Shown here piece by piece: positions 11,229 to 23,499 of a DNA stretch of 64,000 nt. The position numbers and the translations under genes were made by a program. The stretch comes from Anomaloglossus baeobatrachus. Lineage: Eukaryota; Chordata; Amphibia; Anura; Aromobatidae. The notes beneath the pieces were generated by a model that was not told the DNA's origin, made no database searches, and saw only the letters and a program-made list of their open reading frames with translations. The DNA is taken from positions 171,075,883-171,139,882 of the forward strand of contig NC_134361.1 of assembly GCF_048569485.1 (NCBI RefSeq), given 5' to 3'. How positions within the stretch are numbered: position 1 is the stretch's first letter; every line of letters starts with the position of its first letter.

Positions 11229-12510
11229 TGGTCACTAGGGTCATTTTGCACCACGATTAGCCCTTGGTGTTTCAGCTCTACCCACCCCACCTTCAAGGTT
11301 ACCTCCTTAAACCCCACCTGGGTCATAGGGAGTCTGTTAGCTGCAATGATGGTCAAACTGGGGTCCGGGGGAGGCTGAGCTCGCTATCAGACCAGTATTG
11401 CTTGTACAGTATATAAGGCATAGTTGTTACCTGCGAACTGGTGTCGAGAAGGGCGTAGGTCGGGATACCATCCACAGCAAGGGAGATGATGGGGCGACCT
11501 CCAACGTATCGATCACGCCAGTCAGCTGGGCCTTGAGGGTCTATTCCAGAGGATTGGCCCTTGGCCTCAGGGGTTGCTCGTTTAAAGGGCACCGGCGAGA
11601 GTAGTGACCCGCCTTGTTACACTTGTAGCAAACGGGTGGTCCATACCGGCTGTCGTTGTTCCTCCTCCGCTGCATCCACGGGACATCCTCTGGGCTGTCG
11701 GCGAGCTGTATCTTCTCCGCTGGCTTGGCTTTTGGTGGTAACTGTAAGGCGGCGAGGATCCTGGCGACGTCATCACTCAGGCGTTGAACTTGCGACGACA
11801 GGTACTTCGGGGTCCCAGCTGCTGCTGCAGGGGCTGGCAGGGCCAACAAGGGGGGCGCCACCGAGACGGGAGCGGTATCAGCCGGCCAGGGTGGCGGGTC
11901 AGCGGTATCGGCATCGACCGTCTGCAGCGCTTTAATGGCTCTTTCTTTCAGAACCGCAAAGGTCAAGTCCACATGTTCCAGAGACCACAAACGTAGTTGT
12001 TTACGATCTTCGGCGGACCCCAGTCCTTGCAGGAACTGTTCCACCAGCATTTTGTTGCTCTCAGCCTCATTAATAGTGTCCACCTGCTTCAGTGTGTGTA
12101 GGGCCGTCTGCAGCCTCAGGGTGTAGTCTCGGATGCTGTCCTGCGGGCGCTGTCGGCAATTATAAAACTGCATCCGCAGCTCCGCTTCAGTATGGGTCTC
12201 AGAAGCGACTTGCAGTTTGCTCAGCGGCGCTGGTCAGCTGCCCGAGTACCACAGATGCACGCTGCTTGCCAGTCATGGCATACAAATTAAGGATAGTACA
12301 AATTTACTTCCTGAACATCTGCAGGACATCGGGCTTCCCATCATACTGGGGTAGCCAGGCAGCACCAGGCACATATGGCAAGGAGATCGGCATTACATGG
12401 GTGACCGCCGGGGTCACAGCTCCTCCCACTCCTGCGACTGGAGCGAGAGCCACCACATTTCCGTCATCTGCCCCATCCGCGGGCTCCGCCGCTCCAGCGG
12501 CCGGCGTCAC
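11229..12510 (-). pseudogene. Element C gag and protease fragment
   Basis: Minus-strand translation shows a Ty3-type capsid region (FYNCRQRPQDSIRDYTLRLQ, MLVEQFLQGLGSAEDRKQLR), a zinc knuckle CYKCNKAGHYSRRC of CCHC type, and a protease start with RPIISLAVDGIPTYALLDTS. The parts line up with gag and protease of element B. Gag packages the RNA and protease matures the polyprotein. It is a fossil, interrupted on its 3' side by element D. Confidence 0.85.
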
Positions 12511-12818
12511 TCCGACATCGGGGTTAGGCGCAGACGTCTTCCCGCTTCTCCCCCTTGGTCTTTTTCTGGCACTCCTCTTTCAGCCCTGTAAGTTTTATTT
12601 TGCGACTCCCGGCATCGCTTTTCGGCCGCGTTCCCAGGGAGCGGGGCTTCGGCTTTTGCGCCCTTTTCGCGGGGAGAAAGACGTTGGGCTGTAGTTTTTC
12701 GCGCTAAAATGGCGACCAAAATGGCGACCAAAATGGCGACTTCTGAAAATTTGGCAACGGATCACCGCTGACTGTCCAACACAAGGCGCACTTCCACAAG
12801 GTAAGTGGATGGGTAAGT

Positions 12819-12836
12819 ATCCTGTTCACAGCGCCA
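12819..12836 (-). other. Primer-binding site of element C
   Basis: The minus strand reads TGGCGCTGTGAACAGGAT, ten bases inside the 5' LTR. It complements the 3' end of serine tRNAs with a GCTGTGA acceptor stem, as I recall them. The site confirms orientation and the LTR inner edge. Confidence 0.75.
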
Positions 12837-12846
12837 AGTTTCGGGG

Positions 12847-13969
12847 TGTGCCGCCCCCGTGCCAGCAGCCGGTCGCTGCTCGGGCCCGGACCTTCAGGGG
12901 TGGTGGCTCGAGGGTCTCCAAACCTGGGGGTCTCGCGGACACGCCGAATAAAATGGGGGACGTAGATGTACGGGGTAGGCCGTAATAAGTTCGTGACGCC
13001 ACCTACGGTGTGTGGTAAGGTGGGGCACCACCGCTGCTGTTACGGGGCACCCGGGGGAGATGTTGTGCAGCAAGATGTTAACCCCTCCGTGGGCAGGGAT
13101 GGTGGCCCCGGGACCCGATGTCTCTGGTGCAGGGGGAATAATGACCGCAGGGGGTGCTAGTGTACTCACTTTTAGTAAAACACACAAGTCTTTGGTAAAC
13201 CAAGGTGGTGGTGGCTGGTGCCGCGGCCGGTTGCGTTCGGGATCCCCCACCCGGCTGGTGGTCTCTATCCTTTTCCTGCACTGTTTAAGTAGAAAAGACT
13301 TCCCAGTTTGAAACGTAGGAGTCCGCTCCTGGCTGGATGTGGCCTAAGGAGACGTGCCCACAGACGCTGGCCCGTGGGATCTATGGGCCCTGGTGGTGAC
13401 CTCTTATCCCTAATTGGTGGGCTGTTGTCTTCTATGAGGGACTTTGGGTGGGACAGGACCTCTAGTCCTGGCCTCAATTGGTTAATTAACAAGTTCCACT
13501 TGTTTCTGGCTCCTGGCTTCAGGGTCCGAGTACCCCCCTTTGTGCTACGGTTTCCGGGTCGGATCCCTGTGTCGGTACCGGCTGGCTACAGCCCTGGCCC
13601 GGTCCACCTCGGTTCCACCGAGCCGTCTTCCCGTCTCCTGCTGACGGAGACCACCGTCTGCCTCCTAGCCAAGGCACCATGGCTCCTACCCTGGCACCGC
13701 TCAACTTGGACTTGACTGCTTGAGCTACCCCTAGCTCCAGCCCACACTCCTCTCCAAACTGAACTCTAACACTCAACTGATTGTTTTCCCGCCCTCGGGC
13801 TGTCTGGACCCCTGGGTGGGCGTGTGCCAACCGCCTGGTCACGCCCACTGGTGTGTATCTTTCCCTGAGTAGGTGACTAGGGTTTACTAGTTGGCTGTGT
13901 GTTTCCTAATGAGGGAAGGTGTTATGCAGGGGCCTACTTTTGACTACCTGGTTTTGCCAGGGCGTCACA
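12847..13969 (-). repeat. 5' LTR of element C
   Basis: On the minus strand it starts TGTGACGCCCTGGCAAAACC and ends GGCGGCACA, about 1.12 kb. It has the conserved GGTGGCGTCACGAAC block (13001 to 12989) found in the other LTRs here. It is most like LTR F. Confidence 0.85.
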
Positions 13970-14896
13970 CCAGCTTATAGGAAAGGGGGTACTGTTATCA
14001 AAACAGATATTGAGTTGACTTTTCGTTTGTTGGCAGTCCGCCCTGATAGTTTATATTTGTTTGGAAGTTTTTGTGTGACGCCCTGGCACCACCAGGTGGT
14101 CACAGAAGAACACTACACCACACACAACACCATCCCACACCAGGTTCCATCAGCCACAAAACCCTAGCCACCCCCCTCAGGGTAGGAAGGACACACCAGT
14201 GGGCAGGACCAGGCGGATTGGGAGCGCCCACCTAGGGGTTTTGAGGATCCGGGGGAAGAAACCAAGTAGTTCAACTTGGAGTTGAAGTGGAGAGCAGTCA
14301 GTGACAGTGACAGACTGTGGCGGAGAGTTTGAGTCTGTGCCTAGTGCAGGTAGCCAGGGTAGTGGCCATGGTCTACTGGCTAGGTGGCAAGCAGTGGACC
14401 GTGTCCAAAGGCGACGGGAGTCCAGTCGCGGGAAATCCAGAGTGGACCGGGACAGGGTTGGAGTCCGCCGGTACTGACAGCGGACATCCGTCCGGAAACC
14501 GTGCACAGGCGGGGTACCTGGACCCTAGTTAGAAGACAGTTGCAAGCCCCTTCTCTAATTAACCAGGCCGGGAGCAAGGTTCCAGACGTTGTTCCAAAGT
14601 GTTAGCCCGATAGAGCAAAATGGCAGCTCACCGCGGTGGATAGGGTATCCGCAAACACTCACTGAGATCCCAAGGGTCAGTTTTCACGGGCACGTCTCCC
14701 AACCAAAACCAAACCGGGAGTGGACTTCCCCGTTCCATACAAGGTCGTCTCCAATAGAAGGAAAATACAAAGTGCCGGAGGAAGGGACATTGGTACACCA
14801 TCCGGGTGTGGGAACCGTATACACACTGAAGCGGCAGCCGGCCACTGACACCTTGGTTTACCAGCAGACTCGTGTGCATTTATTCAACTGTGAGTA

Positions 14897-16116
14897 TGTG
14901 ACGCCCTGGGCAAGCCAGGGGTCACAGGTCACAACACACACGCACCCCACATTCCCTGCAGGTACACCAAAGTCAAAACTTAAATCCTTGTTGCCTTCCT
15001 CCAGGGGCTGATGTCCACACCAGGGGGTGGGCCAGGCAGTTGGCTCTGCCCACCGAGGAGTTCACAGCCCTGGAGGCGGGAAAACCAGGCAGATGAGAGT
15101 GAGAGCTTGAAGGAGAAGGTGTAAACAGTTAGCTCAGGGAAGAGCTTGAGTAAAGAGTGAAGTGGTAGAGGAGCAAGAGAAAAGAGCAAAGTGACAGTGT
15201 GAAGCCTGAAGTTGGTCCGGGTGTGTGCCCCGGACTGAGACAGCAAGGTTGACAGACGGCGGTGACCGTCTGCAGGAGAGATTGCTCGGAGGTTACCGAA
15301 AGGACCGTGGACGGGTGGTGACCCGGTGGTACCGGAGCGGTATACAAAGAACAGTCAGCACCAGGGCAGGGGCCTTTCGGATCCCGGCAAGACTAGGAGT
15401 CGCCATAATTTGCCAAATCCGTCAGTGAAGGGGACCTCTGTCTCCCAACAACCAAGTCCCGTTTGAAGGCAACAGTCCAACCGTGAAGGGGAGACACCGC
15501 CACCGCCAAGGCACCAGTATCCCAGGGCCAGCGCCTGCGGGCAAGAGAGGGGCTCCTCCGGCTCATATCCAAGCTGGGGAGCGGGTTACCGGTGGGAATC
15601 CATCGCTACCAAAAGACAACACATAGGTGCAGGGAAGAGACTGTCACCGCTAACTGCAGGGAACATCAGCACCGTGGCCGTCCGAGGGACCCGTCCAACC
15701 AGCCGTTTGTTTACTGAGAACTGTGTCGTGTTTACTGGCTGAGTGAGTACCTCCGTGCCGTGCGGCACAGCGCTGCCCCTGCACCTCCACAGGCCCCATA
15801 ACCCGCCTGTCCACCATCCCAACTCCATCACTGGACCCCGGGACCACCAATCCCCTACCCACGGAGGGGCAAATCAACAACTGGCTGCTCCATACCACCA
15901 CTCCCGGGATCCCCAGCCAGAGCAGCGGTGGTGTCCACACAATCACCACAACCGTGGGTGGCGTCACGGACAATAAACAATCCCCACAACCAAACCCCTT
16001 TCACTCACGTCCCCGGGATCCGGCCCATCGCTCGAGCCACCGAGCAGCAGCAGGCCGCAGCGGCAGCCGGACCCGAGCAGTGGGAGAGCGCGGCGTCCCC
16101 TCCTCCGCCCGCGACA
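14897..16116 (+). repeat. 5' LTR of element B
   Basis: 1220 bp, starting TGTGACGCCCTGGGCAAGCC and ending CCCGCGACA. It is followed by ACT and the primer-binding site. It contains the internal TGGCGTCACGGAC block at 15959. Confidence 0.9.
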
Positions 16117-16119
16117 ACT

Positions 16120-16137
16120 TGGCGTCACGAACAGGAT
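16120..16137 (+). other. Primer-binding site of element B
   Basis: TGGCGTCACGAACAGGAT lies three bases inside the 5' LTR. It is complementary to the 3' end of a serine tRNA with a GTCACG-type acceptor stem, from memory of vertebrate tRNA-Ser sequences. The same site occurs in element D. Confidence 0.8.
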
Positions 16138-16329
16138 CTTACCGCTCTGCAGTTGGGTAGAGGTGCGCCTTGTGACCGTCGGAGGTGTCCGGCCGGAAAA
16201 TTTCAGAAGCCGCCATCTTTGGCGCGAAGAGTTCCCGCTCGAGCGTCTTCTCGAGTAGCAGAGGCGCGAAGGCCAAAACCCCGCCCCGATAGAGGAGGGG
16301 CCGGAAAGAGGCTAAGGGGGACGGAAACA

Positions 16330-17364
16330 AGATGTCTGCGCCCGGCTGGAGGAGCGGTGGTCGCAGCCGCAGGGGCACCCGTGGATGGGAACGGGCCTGC
16401 CCAGGTCCCGGCCGTGCTGGCGGGAGGTGCCGCGGCCCCCGCTCTCGCTCAAGTGATGCCGTTCTCCTTGCCCTATGCACCCTGAGCTACCTGGCTACCG
16501 CAGTATGACGGGAAACCTGATGCTTTACAGGTCTTCCGGTAAAAGCTTAATCCGCTTCTGGAATTGTACCCCCTGACTGATAAGCAACGTGCAGCGGTAG
16601 TGCTGGGCCAGCTAACCGGCGCGGCTGAGCAGGAAGCGGAGACTTGGGCCGAGGGGGACCGACTCTCTGTAACCACCATATTTGAGAAGCTACAGACTGC
16701 CTTTGAGACCCGTACCGAAGCTGAGCTGAGGATGCAGTTTTACCAGTGCCGGCAATGGCCTGTGGATAGCATTCGGGACTACGCTTTACGCCTGCAAACC
16801 GCTCTTCGCACCCTAAAGCGGGTAGACACTATCAATGAGGCGGACAGCAACAAGATGCTAGTAGAGCAATTTGTGCAGGGGATGAGGTCCTCTGAGGATC
16901 GCAAACAGCTCCGGCTGTGGGCCCTGGAACACCCTGATGTGGACTTTGCTGTGTTAAAGGAACGGGCCATTAAAGCACTGCAACCCCCAGCTTTGGAAAT
17001 CTCGGAGCCAGCCCCGTGGCCAATTGAGACAGCCCCCATCGTGGTGGCCCCTGTGCCACCAGCCTCTCCAACGCCTACAGCTCCCAGCAGCACCATGGAA
17101 GAACTGGCAGCCCAGGTCCGCCGCATGGACAGAGACCTTGCCAAGATTCTCGCTGCACTCCAACCTTTGACCAGGTCCCAGCCTCCACCCAGGATACAGC
17201 TCGCTGACAACCCTGAGGATGTTCCCTGGATGCAGCGGAGAAGTGCTAACAACTCACGGAACAGACCTCCAACTTGCTACAAGTGCAACAAGCCTGGCCA
17301 TTACTTCCGACAGTGCCCGTTAAACGAGCAACCCCTGGGGCCACGGGCCAATCCTCAGGAGTAG
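16330..17364 (+). pseudogene. Element B gag region
   Basis: The translated region contains a Ty3-type capsid (LPQYDGKPDAL, YPLTDKQRAAVVLGQLTGAA, QFYQCRQWPVDSIRDYALRL, MLVEQFVQGMRSSEDRKQLR), a linker and one CCHC zinc knuckle, CYKCNKPGHYFRQC (17275-17316). It ends in NPQE and overlaps the start of the protease frame, as in other Ty3 elements that make Pol by frameshift or read-through. It is a fossil copy with about two breaks near its start. Confidence 0.85.
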
Positions 17365-20300
17365 AACCCCGTGGCCCCCCAGACTGGCGAGACCGGTATA
17401 TCGGTGCCCGGCCCATCATCCCTGTAGCTGTGGACGGCATACCGGTGATGGCTCTCTTGGACACTGGATCACAGGTAACCACCATACCATACACATTATA
17501 CCAGCGGTATTGGGGGACAGATGAGCTGGCACCCCCAGATACTAGTATAACACTGATTGCTGCTGATGGACTCCCATTGACCCAAGTGGGGTATAAACAA
17601 GTGGTTATGACCGTGGGGCGAGCTGAACTGCAACACCAGGGTATGATGGTGATCATGAATGAACCCAGTGATCATAACCCGAAGATAGTGCTAGGAACCA
17701 ATGTGATGGAGCACTGTATGGGTGATGTGTTGGCCCTACTGCAGCAGCTAGCCGCCACGGCGGCGGGGAGCCGACAGAGGGCTGTGCAGCGTGAGATTCG
17801 AGCCTTGATGTACCGCCAGCATGTAAACTCAACAGGAGGAGAGATTGGTGGAGTGAGAGTGATGGATGCTGCTCCGTTGATTGTACCCCCTAGGAGTGAG
17901 ATGATGATTTGGTGTAGAGCGGCAGTAGGGCCTCAGGGGCGTGACTACCCTGCCATGATAGAGCCCATGCCCTCCGAACACTGGCCCACCGTAATGGCCG
18001 CCCGAGGGGTGGTAGATGTAAAGAAGGGGAGAGTGCCCGTGAGGGTGCTGAACTGTGGGGAGGAAGAAGTCAGGCTTCCCCGGTATGCCACCCTGGCCAA
18101 GCTGCTCACCCTAGATCCCCACACGATCCACGAGGCAGCTTCCCCAGTCTCCCCACCTCCTACCAGCACTCACCCGCCCCAAGGGGAGTTAAATGAGTGG
18201 CACCAACAGCTACACGTGGGCACTGACGATACCCCTACACATCACAAAGAAGGGGTGTACAGGGTGGTGCGGGAGTATAAGCAAGTTTTCAGCAAACATC
18301 CATTAGACTTTGGGCAGATTAAAGGGGTCCAACACCACATCCCCACCGGTGAGCACCCCCCTATCAATGAGAGGTACAGGCCTATTCCCCCTGCGCATTA
18401 CCAATGTGCCAAAGATATGTTGAGGAACATGAAGGAGGCAGGGGTTATTCGGGACAGCTGTAGTCCCTGGGCCGCCCCGTTGGTGCTGGTCAAAAAGAAG
18501 GATGGCACCATGCGGATGTGTGTGGACTACCGGAAGATTAACCAGATAACGCATAAGGATGCTTATCCACTGCCCCGTATCGAAGAGTCTTTGGCCGCAC
18601 TGAGAACTGCAAATTACTTCTCGACCCTTGACCTCACCAGTGGATACTGGCAAGTGGTAGTGGCACCGGAGGACCGGGAGAAAACCGCCTTCACCACCCC
18701 AATGGGGCTCTGTGAATTCAACAGTATTCCGTTCGGGCTGTGCAATGCCCCTGGAACCTTCCAACGGCTGATGGAGTGCTGTCTGGGACATCTAAACTTT
18801 GAGACCGTCCTGTTGTACTTGGATGATGTGATTGTGTACTCCCAGACGTATGAAGCCCATCTGGAGCACCTGGCCGAGGTGTTCGCGTCCCTTGCTAAAT
18901 ACGGGATGAAGTTGAAGCCCTCCAAGTGTCACCTGCTGAAACTCAGAGTGCAGTACCTGGGACATGTGGTGAGTGCAGAAGGTGTTGCCCCCGACCCTGA
19001 GAAGATCGCTGCCATCCAAGGCTGGCCGAGACCAACCACAGTGAGGGAAGTAAGGCAGTTTCTGGGTCTGGTGGGGTACTACCGGCGCTTTATCAAGGGG
19101 TACACGAAGATGGCTGCCCCCATGCAAGATCTCCTCGTGGGACAGACCAAAGGTGGTAGACCCATCGGAGCCCCACTGGTGTGGGAAGAAAGGCATGAGG
19201 AATCCTTCTGCCAGCTGAAGGTGGCATTGACCGGAGAAGAGGTCCTAGCGTACCCTGACTATGGCTCCCCATTCATCCTATACACAGATGCCAGCAATGT
19301 GGGATTGGGGGCAGTCCTGTCCCAGGTCCAGGACGGAAAGGAAAAAGTGATTGCTTATGCTAGCTGAAAACTCCGACCAACTGACAGAAACCCTGAAAAC
19401 TACAGCTCCTTCAAACTTGAGCTTCTGGCACTGGTATGGGCTATCACCGAGCGGTTCCGCCACTACTTGGCCGCAGCAAAATTTACTGCTTTCACGGATA
19501 ACAATCCGTTGACTCACCTGGACACGGCCAAGTTGGGCGCACTGGAGCAGCGGTGGGTGGCCAGGCTAGCCAACTATGACTTCACAATCAAGTACAGGGC
19601 TGGTCGTGTTAACATTAATGCCGATGCACTCTCTCGGATGCCCCACTTGTCAGAAGAAGGGTGCGAGGATGACGACCTCGAAGAGATTTCACCAGCCACC
19701 AACTGAGAAGGTGCATGTCCACCAGCAACGGGTGAACCTGGATCCACTGCCCAGTCAGGAGTGGCAGGAAGCTCAAAACCAGGCGCCGGCTGTCCGCCTC
19801 GTCAAGACCCTGGTGGAACAAGGCGCTGTTGGAATAGACCCTGCCGCCTCAGCTGAAGCCCAACGCTTGTCGAAGGAACGGAAACGGTTATATCTACATC
19901 AAGGGAAGCTGTACCGTGAGCTGATCAACCCGAAGACTCATGAGAAGACCTGCCAGCTGGTTATTCCCCAAGGTGATGTGGCCACCGTTCTGCGGGCATA
20001 CCATGATGGTGCCGGGCACTTCGGATGGAAGAAGCTGGAGATGCTGTTGAGAGAGCGGTTCTATTGGAGTGGGATGAGGGAGTCTGTAGAAGCCTGGTGC
20101 CGAGAGTGCGGTCCTTGCACGCTGAGGAGGAAGGACGAGGCCAGCCAGAGGGCGCCCCTACACCCGATCATCACACATCAGCCGCTGGAGCTGGTCGCCC
20201 TGGACCATGTCAAGCTCACCCCCAGCCGAAGTGGGTACGCCTACGCGTTGACCATAGTAGACCACTATTCAAGGTTCATGGTGGTTGTCCCAGTCAAGGA

Positions 20301-21390
20301 CCTAACTGGTCGTACTGCCGCTAGAGCGTTCCAGGCTTATTTCTGCCGACCACATGGATACCCAGAAAAGGTGCTTACTGACCAAGGCCCGGCTTTTGAA
20401 GCAGAGGTGTTCCATGAGTTCTGCCAGTTGTACGGCTGTAAGAAGATCCGGACCACCCCTTACCATGCCCAGACCAACGACATGTGTGAGAAAATGAACC
20501 ACCTGGTCCTGGGACTCCTCAAGACGTTACCGCTGGAAGAGCGGAACCTGTGGCCGGAGAAGCTACCCGACTTGGTTGATATGTACAACAATATGCCATC
20601 CAGCTCAACGAAGTGCACCCCAGCATATCTGATGAGGGCTCACCCCGGCCGACTGCCGGTGGACCTGGAAATGGGACTGGAGGCCCCAGAAGCACTCCCT
20701 TCGACAGCTGAATGGGAGACTCGGCGGAGGGTACAATACCGGCAGATTCAGGAATATGTTGAGAAGAACTTGAGTCGGAGTCGGGAGCTGCAGGAGCAGC
20801 GCTTCAACCAAAAGGCGTCTGCTGGCCCTTTTCAGCCCGGAGATGTCGTGCTGAAGCGGAAGAGGAGAACCCACAAGCTGGATGATCAATGGGAACAAAA
20901 CCCGTACGTCATACAGCCCACAGAATGGGAAGATGGGAAGGCCTACCAAATCAGTCGTGACCAAGGGGGCACTTTGGCCACGGTTTCCCGGGACCATCTG
21001 AAAAGGTGCCCATCGGCCTTAAAAGCGGTGGCTGAAGTACCGGTTCCCCTACCAGCAGAAAAAGCCAAAGAGGTGATCCACACTGCGATGGGAGACTTCC
21101 CAGCGGACTGGCCTACGCAGAACGGTGCGGTGATTCTTCCAGTGATACTGTTCCCACAACCCGTGGATGAAGAAGTGATGGAAGCGGTCAACCGTGAGCC
21201 AGTGCCAGTGCCCAGGGATGAACCTGCACCCAGCTCCCCTATGCCTCCGCCTGCCCCACACGATAGCAGGGAGGAGGAACTGATTGTTCCCTCTACCCCA
21301 CTGCCTAGCCCTACTTACACCGGACCCCGGAGGTCCACCCGTCCCAACCTAGGTAGACCCCCACTTAGGTACAGGGAAACCGTCCTTTAA
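17274..21390 (+). pseudogene. Element B pol region: protease, RT, RNase H, integrase
   Basis: Protease shows MALLDTGSQVTTIP (about 17450). RT shows FSTLDLTSGYWQ, FGLCNAPGTFQRLM and YLDDVIVY (about 18600-18840). RNase H begins at LYTDASNVGLGAV (about 19280). Integrase shows the HHCC region (about 19990-20120), the core with LDHVKLTPSRSGY, VDHYSRFMVVVPV and TDQGPAFEAEVFHEF (about 20200-20420) and CEKMNHLVLGLLKTLPLEER. The tail ends RSTRPNLGRPPLRYRE at 21390. It is broken, with about one or two breaks, but otherwise well kept, consistent with its young LTRs. Confidence 0.9.
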
Positions 21391-21987
21391 AAGGGGGAGG
21401 GGGGAAAACCAAAGTCAGTTTGTGTTTGCAAGTTTTAAAAATGATGACAAATGATTACCATGAAAGTCACCTGATCTGAAGCTGTGATTTGGAAAACCGG
21501 CCGTTGCCGGCACCGTTGTCCCCGTGGGGACCGTTTAAAAAGTTGCATGAGGAACTGCCCATGGACAAGCCCATGAACTTGCAGGGCAACCACAAACGTT
21601 AGTGGCTTGTAAATAAGTTGAGTTACCGGTACCGTTTCCGCAATTGCCGCCTCCGGAGAGGCAGGTTGGAGGGAGGGCCCGCAGTAGAGCCGGCTGGGGC
21701 CCAGCCACCACAGGAACCGGTGGCTACCCTCTGGAGGGGAAGGACAGATCCCGCTCGGGTAACTTGGTTCAAGACTGGGGTCAAGGGGTGCTGCCTGTTT
21801 TCTAGGGGCAGCATCAGGGCCAGGTTACTTGGGTGGGAGAGAGCGGAAACCGTAACCATTAACCGTTAAAACCGTAACGTTAAAGAAATGTGCCTCCCGA
21901 TGTGGGATGATGTTTTTCTACCTGTATATATGTTACCGTTTTTTTAATCTTTACAGAAAAACAAAAGGAAAATAAAACCGGTGTTGG
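21391..21987 (+). other. Element B 3' non-coding region
   Basis: About 600 bp between the pol stop and the 3' LTR, without a protein. It shares long blocks with the same region of A and with D (CCGTTGCCGGCACCGTTGTC, GGCCCGCAGTAGAGCCGGCT). It ends with an AATAAAACCGG block next to the LTR. Confidence 0.8.
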
Positions 21988-23150
21988 ACCAAAGTCAAAA
22001 CTTAAATCCTTGTTGCCTTCCTCCAGGGGCTGATGTCCACACCAGGGGGTGGGCCAGGCGGTTGGCTCCGCCCACCGAGGAGTTCACAGCCCTGGAGGCG
22101 GGAAAACCAGGCAGATGAGAGTGAGAGCTTGAAGGAGAAGGAGTAAACAGTTAGCTCAGGGAAGAGCTTGAGTAAAGAGTGAAGTGGTAGAGGAGCAAGA
22201 GAAAAGAGCAAAGTGACAGTGTGAAGCCTGAAGTTGGTCCGGGTGTGTGCCCCGGACTGAGACAGCAAGGTTGACAGACGGCGGTGACCGTCTGCAGGAG
22301 AGATTGCTCGGAGGTTACCGAAAGGACCGTGGACGGGTGGTGACCCGGCGGTACTGGAGCGGTATACAAAGAACAGTCAGCACCAGGGCAGGGGCCTTTC
22401 GGATCCCGGCAAGGCTAGGAGTCGCCATAATTTGCCAAATCCGTCAGTGAAGGGGACCTCTGTCTCCCAACAACCAAGTCCCGTTTGAAGGCAACAGTCC
22501 AACCGTGAAGGGGAGACACCGCCACCGCCAAGGCACCAGTATCCCAGGGCCAGCGCCTGCGGGCAAGAGAGGGGCTCCTCCGGCTCATATCCAAGCTGGG
22601 GAGCGGGTTACCGGTGGCAATCCATCGCTACCAAAAGACAACACATAGGTGCAGGGAAGAGACTGTCACCGCTAACTGCAGGGAACATCAGCACCGTGGC
22701 AGTCCGAGGGACCCGTCCAACCAGCCGTTTGTTTACCAAGAACTGTGTCGTGTTTACTGGCTGAGTGAGTACCTCCGTGCCGTGCGGCACAGCGCTGCCC
22801 CTGCGCCCCTGCACCTCCACAGGCCCCATAACCCGCCTGTCCACCATCCCAACTCCATCACTGGGCCCCGGGACCACCAATCCCCTACCCACGGAGGGGC
22901 AAATCAACAACTGGCTGCTCCATACCACCACTCCCGGGATCCCCAGCCAGAGCAGCGGTGGTGTCCACACAATCACCACAACCGTGGGTGGCGTCACGGA
23001 CAATAAACAATCCCCACAACCAAACCCCTTTCACTCACGGGCGAGGAGCGCCGCTAGAGTCCCCGGGATCCGGCCCATCGCTCGAACCACCGAGCAGCAG
23101 CAGGCCGCAGCGGCTGGGAGAGCGCGGCGTCCCCTCCTCCGCCCGCGACA
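21988..23150 (+). repeat. 3' LTR of element B
   Basis: It aligns with 14963-16116 of the 5' LTR from AAAGTCAAAACTTAAATCC onward and ends GCGACA at 23150. The flank AGTA repeats the 5' flank of the element. Confidence 0.88.
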
Positions 23151-23499
23151 AGTACACCAACACCCTCCGGTCCGGCCCGGGGCATCACCACCAACAGCTA
23201 TCACCTCCCGTGTTTTGGACAGTGAGCCCCGGGGCATCCACCCCTACCCACGGAGAGATTGACATCCAGCTGCAATTCCATAGCCCCCGGGTGCTCCCCA
23301 ATAGCAGTGGTGGTACTCCACCTTACCACACACCGTGGGTGGCATCACAAAATATCTACAACAAATCCCCTGCACACATTACGCCCCTTTTTATTTGAGT
23401 GTCCGCATGCCCCCCGGGTTTGGAGACCCCTTGAGCCACTGCGGATCCGGATCCGAGCAGCTCGGCTGCTGGCACGGGGACAGCACATTTGGGGGGGGT

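Larger units (their letters stand above)
6119..13969 (-). mobile_element. Ty3/gypsy element C (minus), split by element D
   Basis: Read on the minus strand, the element runs from its 5' LTR (13969 to 12847) through a primer-binding site (12836 to 12819), gag, protease and the start of RT, ending at about 6119 in the RT region. Element D (6949-11228) sits inside its protease-proximal region with a 4-bp duplication TGGT. C is broken, with several breaks, and is older than D. Its primer-binding site differs from that of A/B/D-type elements (see findings). Confidence 0.88.
14897..23150 (+). mobile_element. Ty3/gypsy LTR retrotransposon B
   Basis: This is an almost full-length element with target duplication AGTA (14893-14896 and 23151-23154). 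Parts are 5' LTR (14897-16116), primer-binding site (16120-16137), leader, gag, protease, RT, RNase H, integrase, about 600 bp of 3' non-coding sequence and 3' LTR (about 21988-23150). The LTRs differ at roughly 1% of aligned positions by eye, which points to an insertion within the last few million years if amphibian neutral rates near 1e-9 per site per year hold (assumed). It is broken, with a handful of breaks in coding and terminal parts. It is the closest autonomous relative of D in the window. Confidence 0.93.
14074..23487 (+). repeat. Solo LTR F, split by element B
   Basis: The two pieces 14074-14896 and 23155-23487 together form one LTR of about 1.16 kb, starting TGTGACGCCCTGGCACCACC and ending GGGGACAGCACA. 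It is flanked by a 4-bp duplication TTTG (14070-14073 and 23488-23491), so it is a solo LTR left by recombination between LTRs. Element B is inserted at 14896. The LTR resembles the C LTR more than the A/B/D LTRs. Confidence 0.85.

Noticed and set aside
12092-12694. 200-codon plus-strand frame
   Set aside because: Antisense shadow of the element C gag region.
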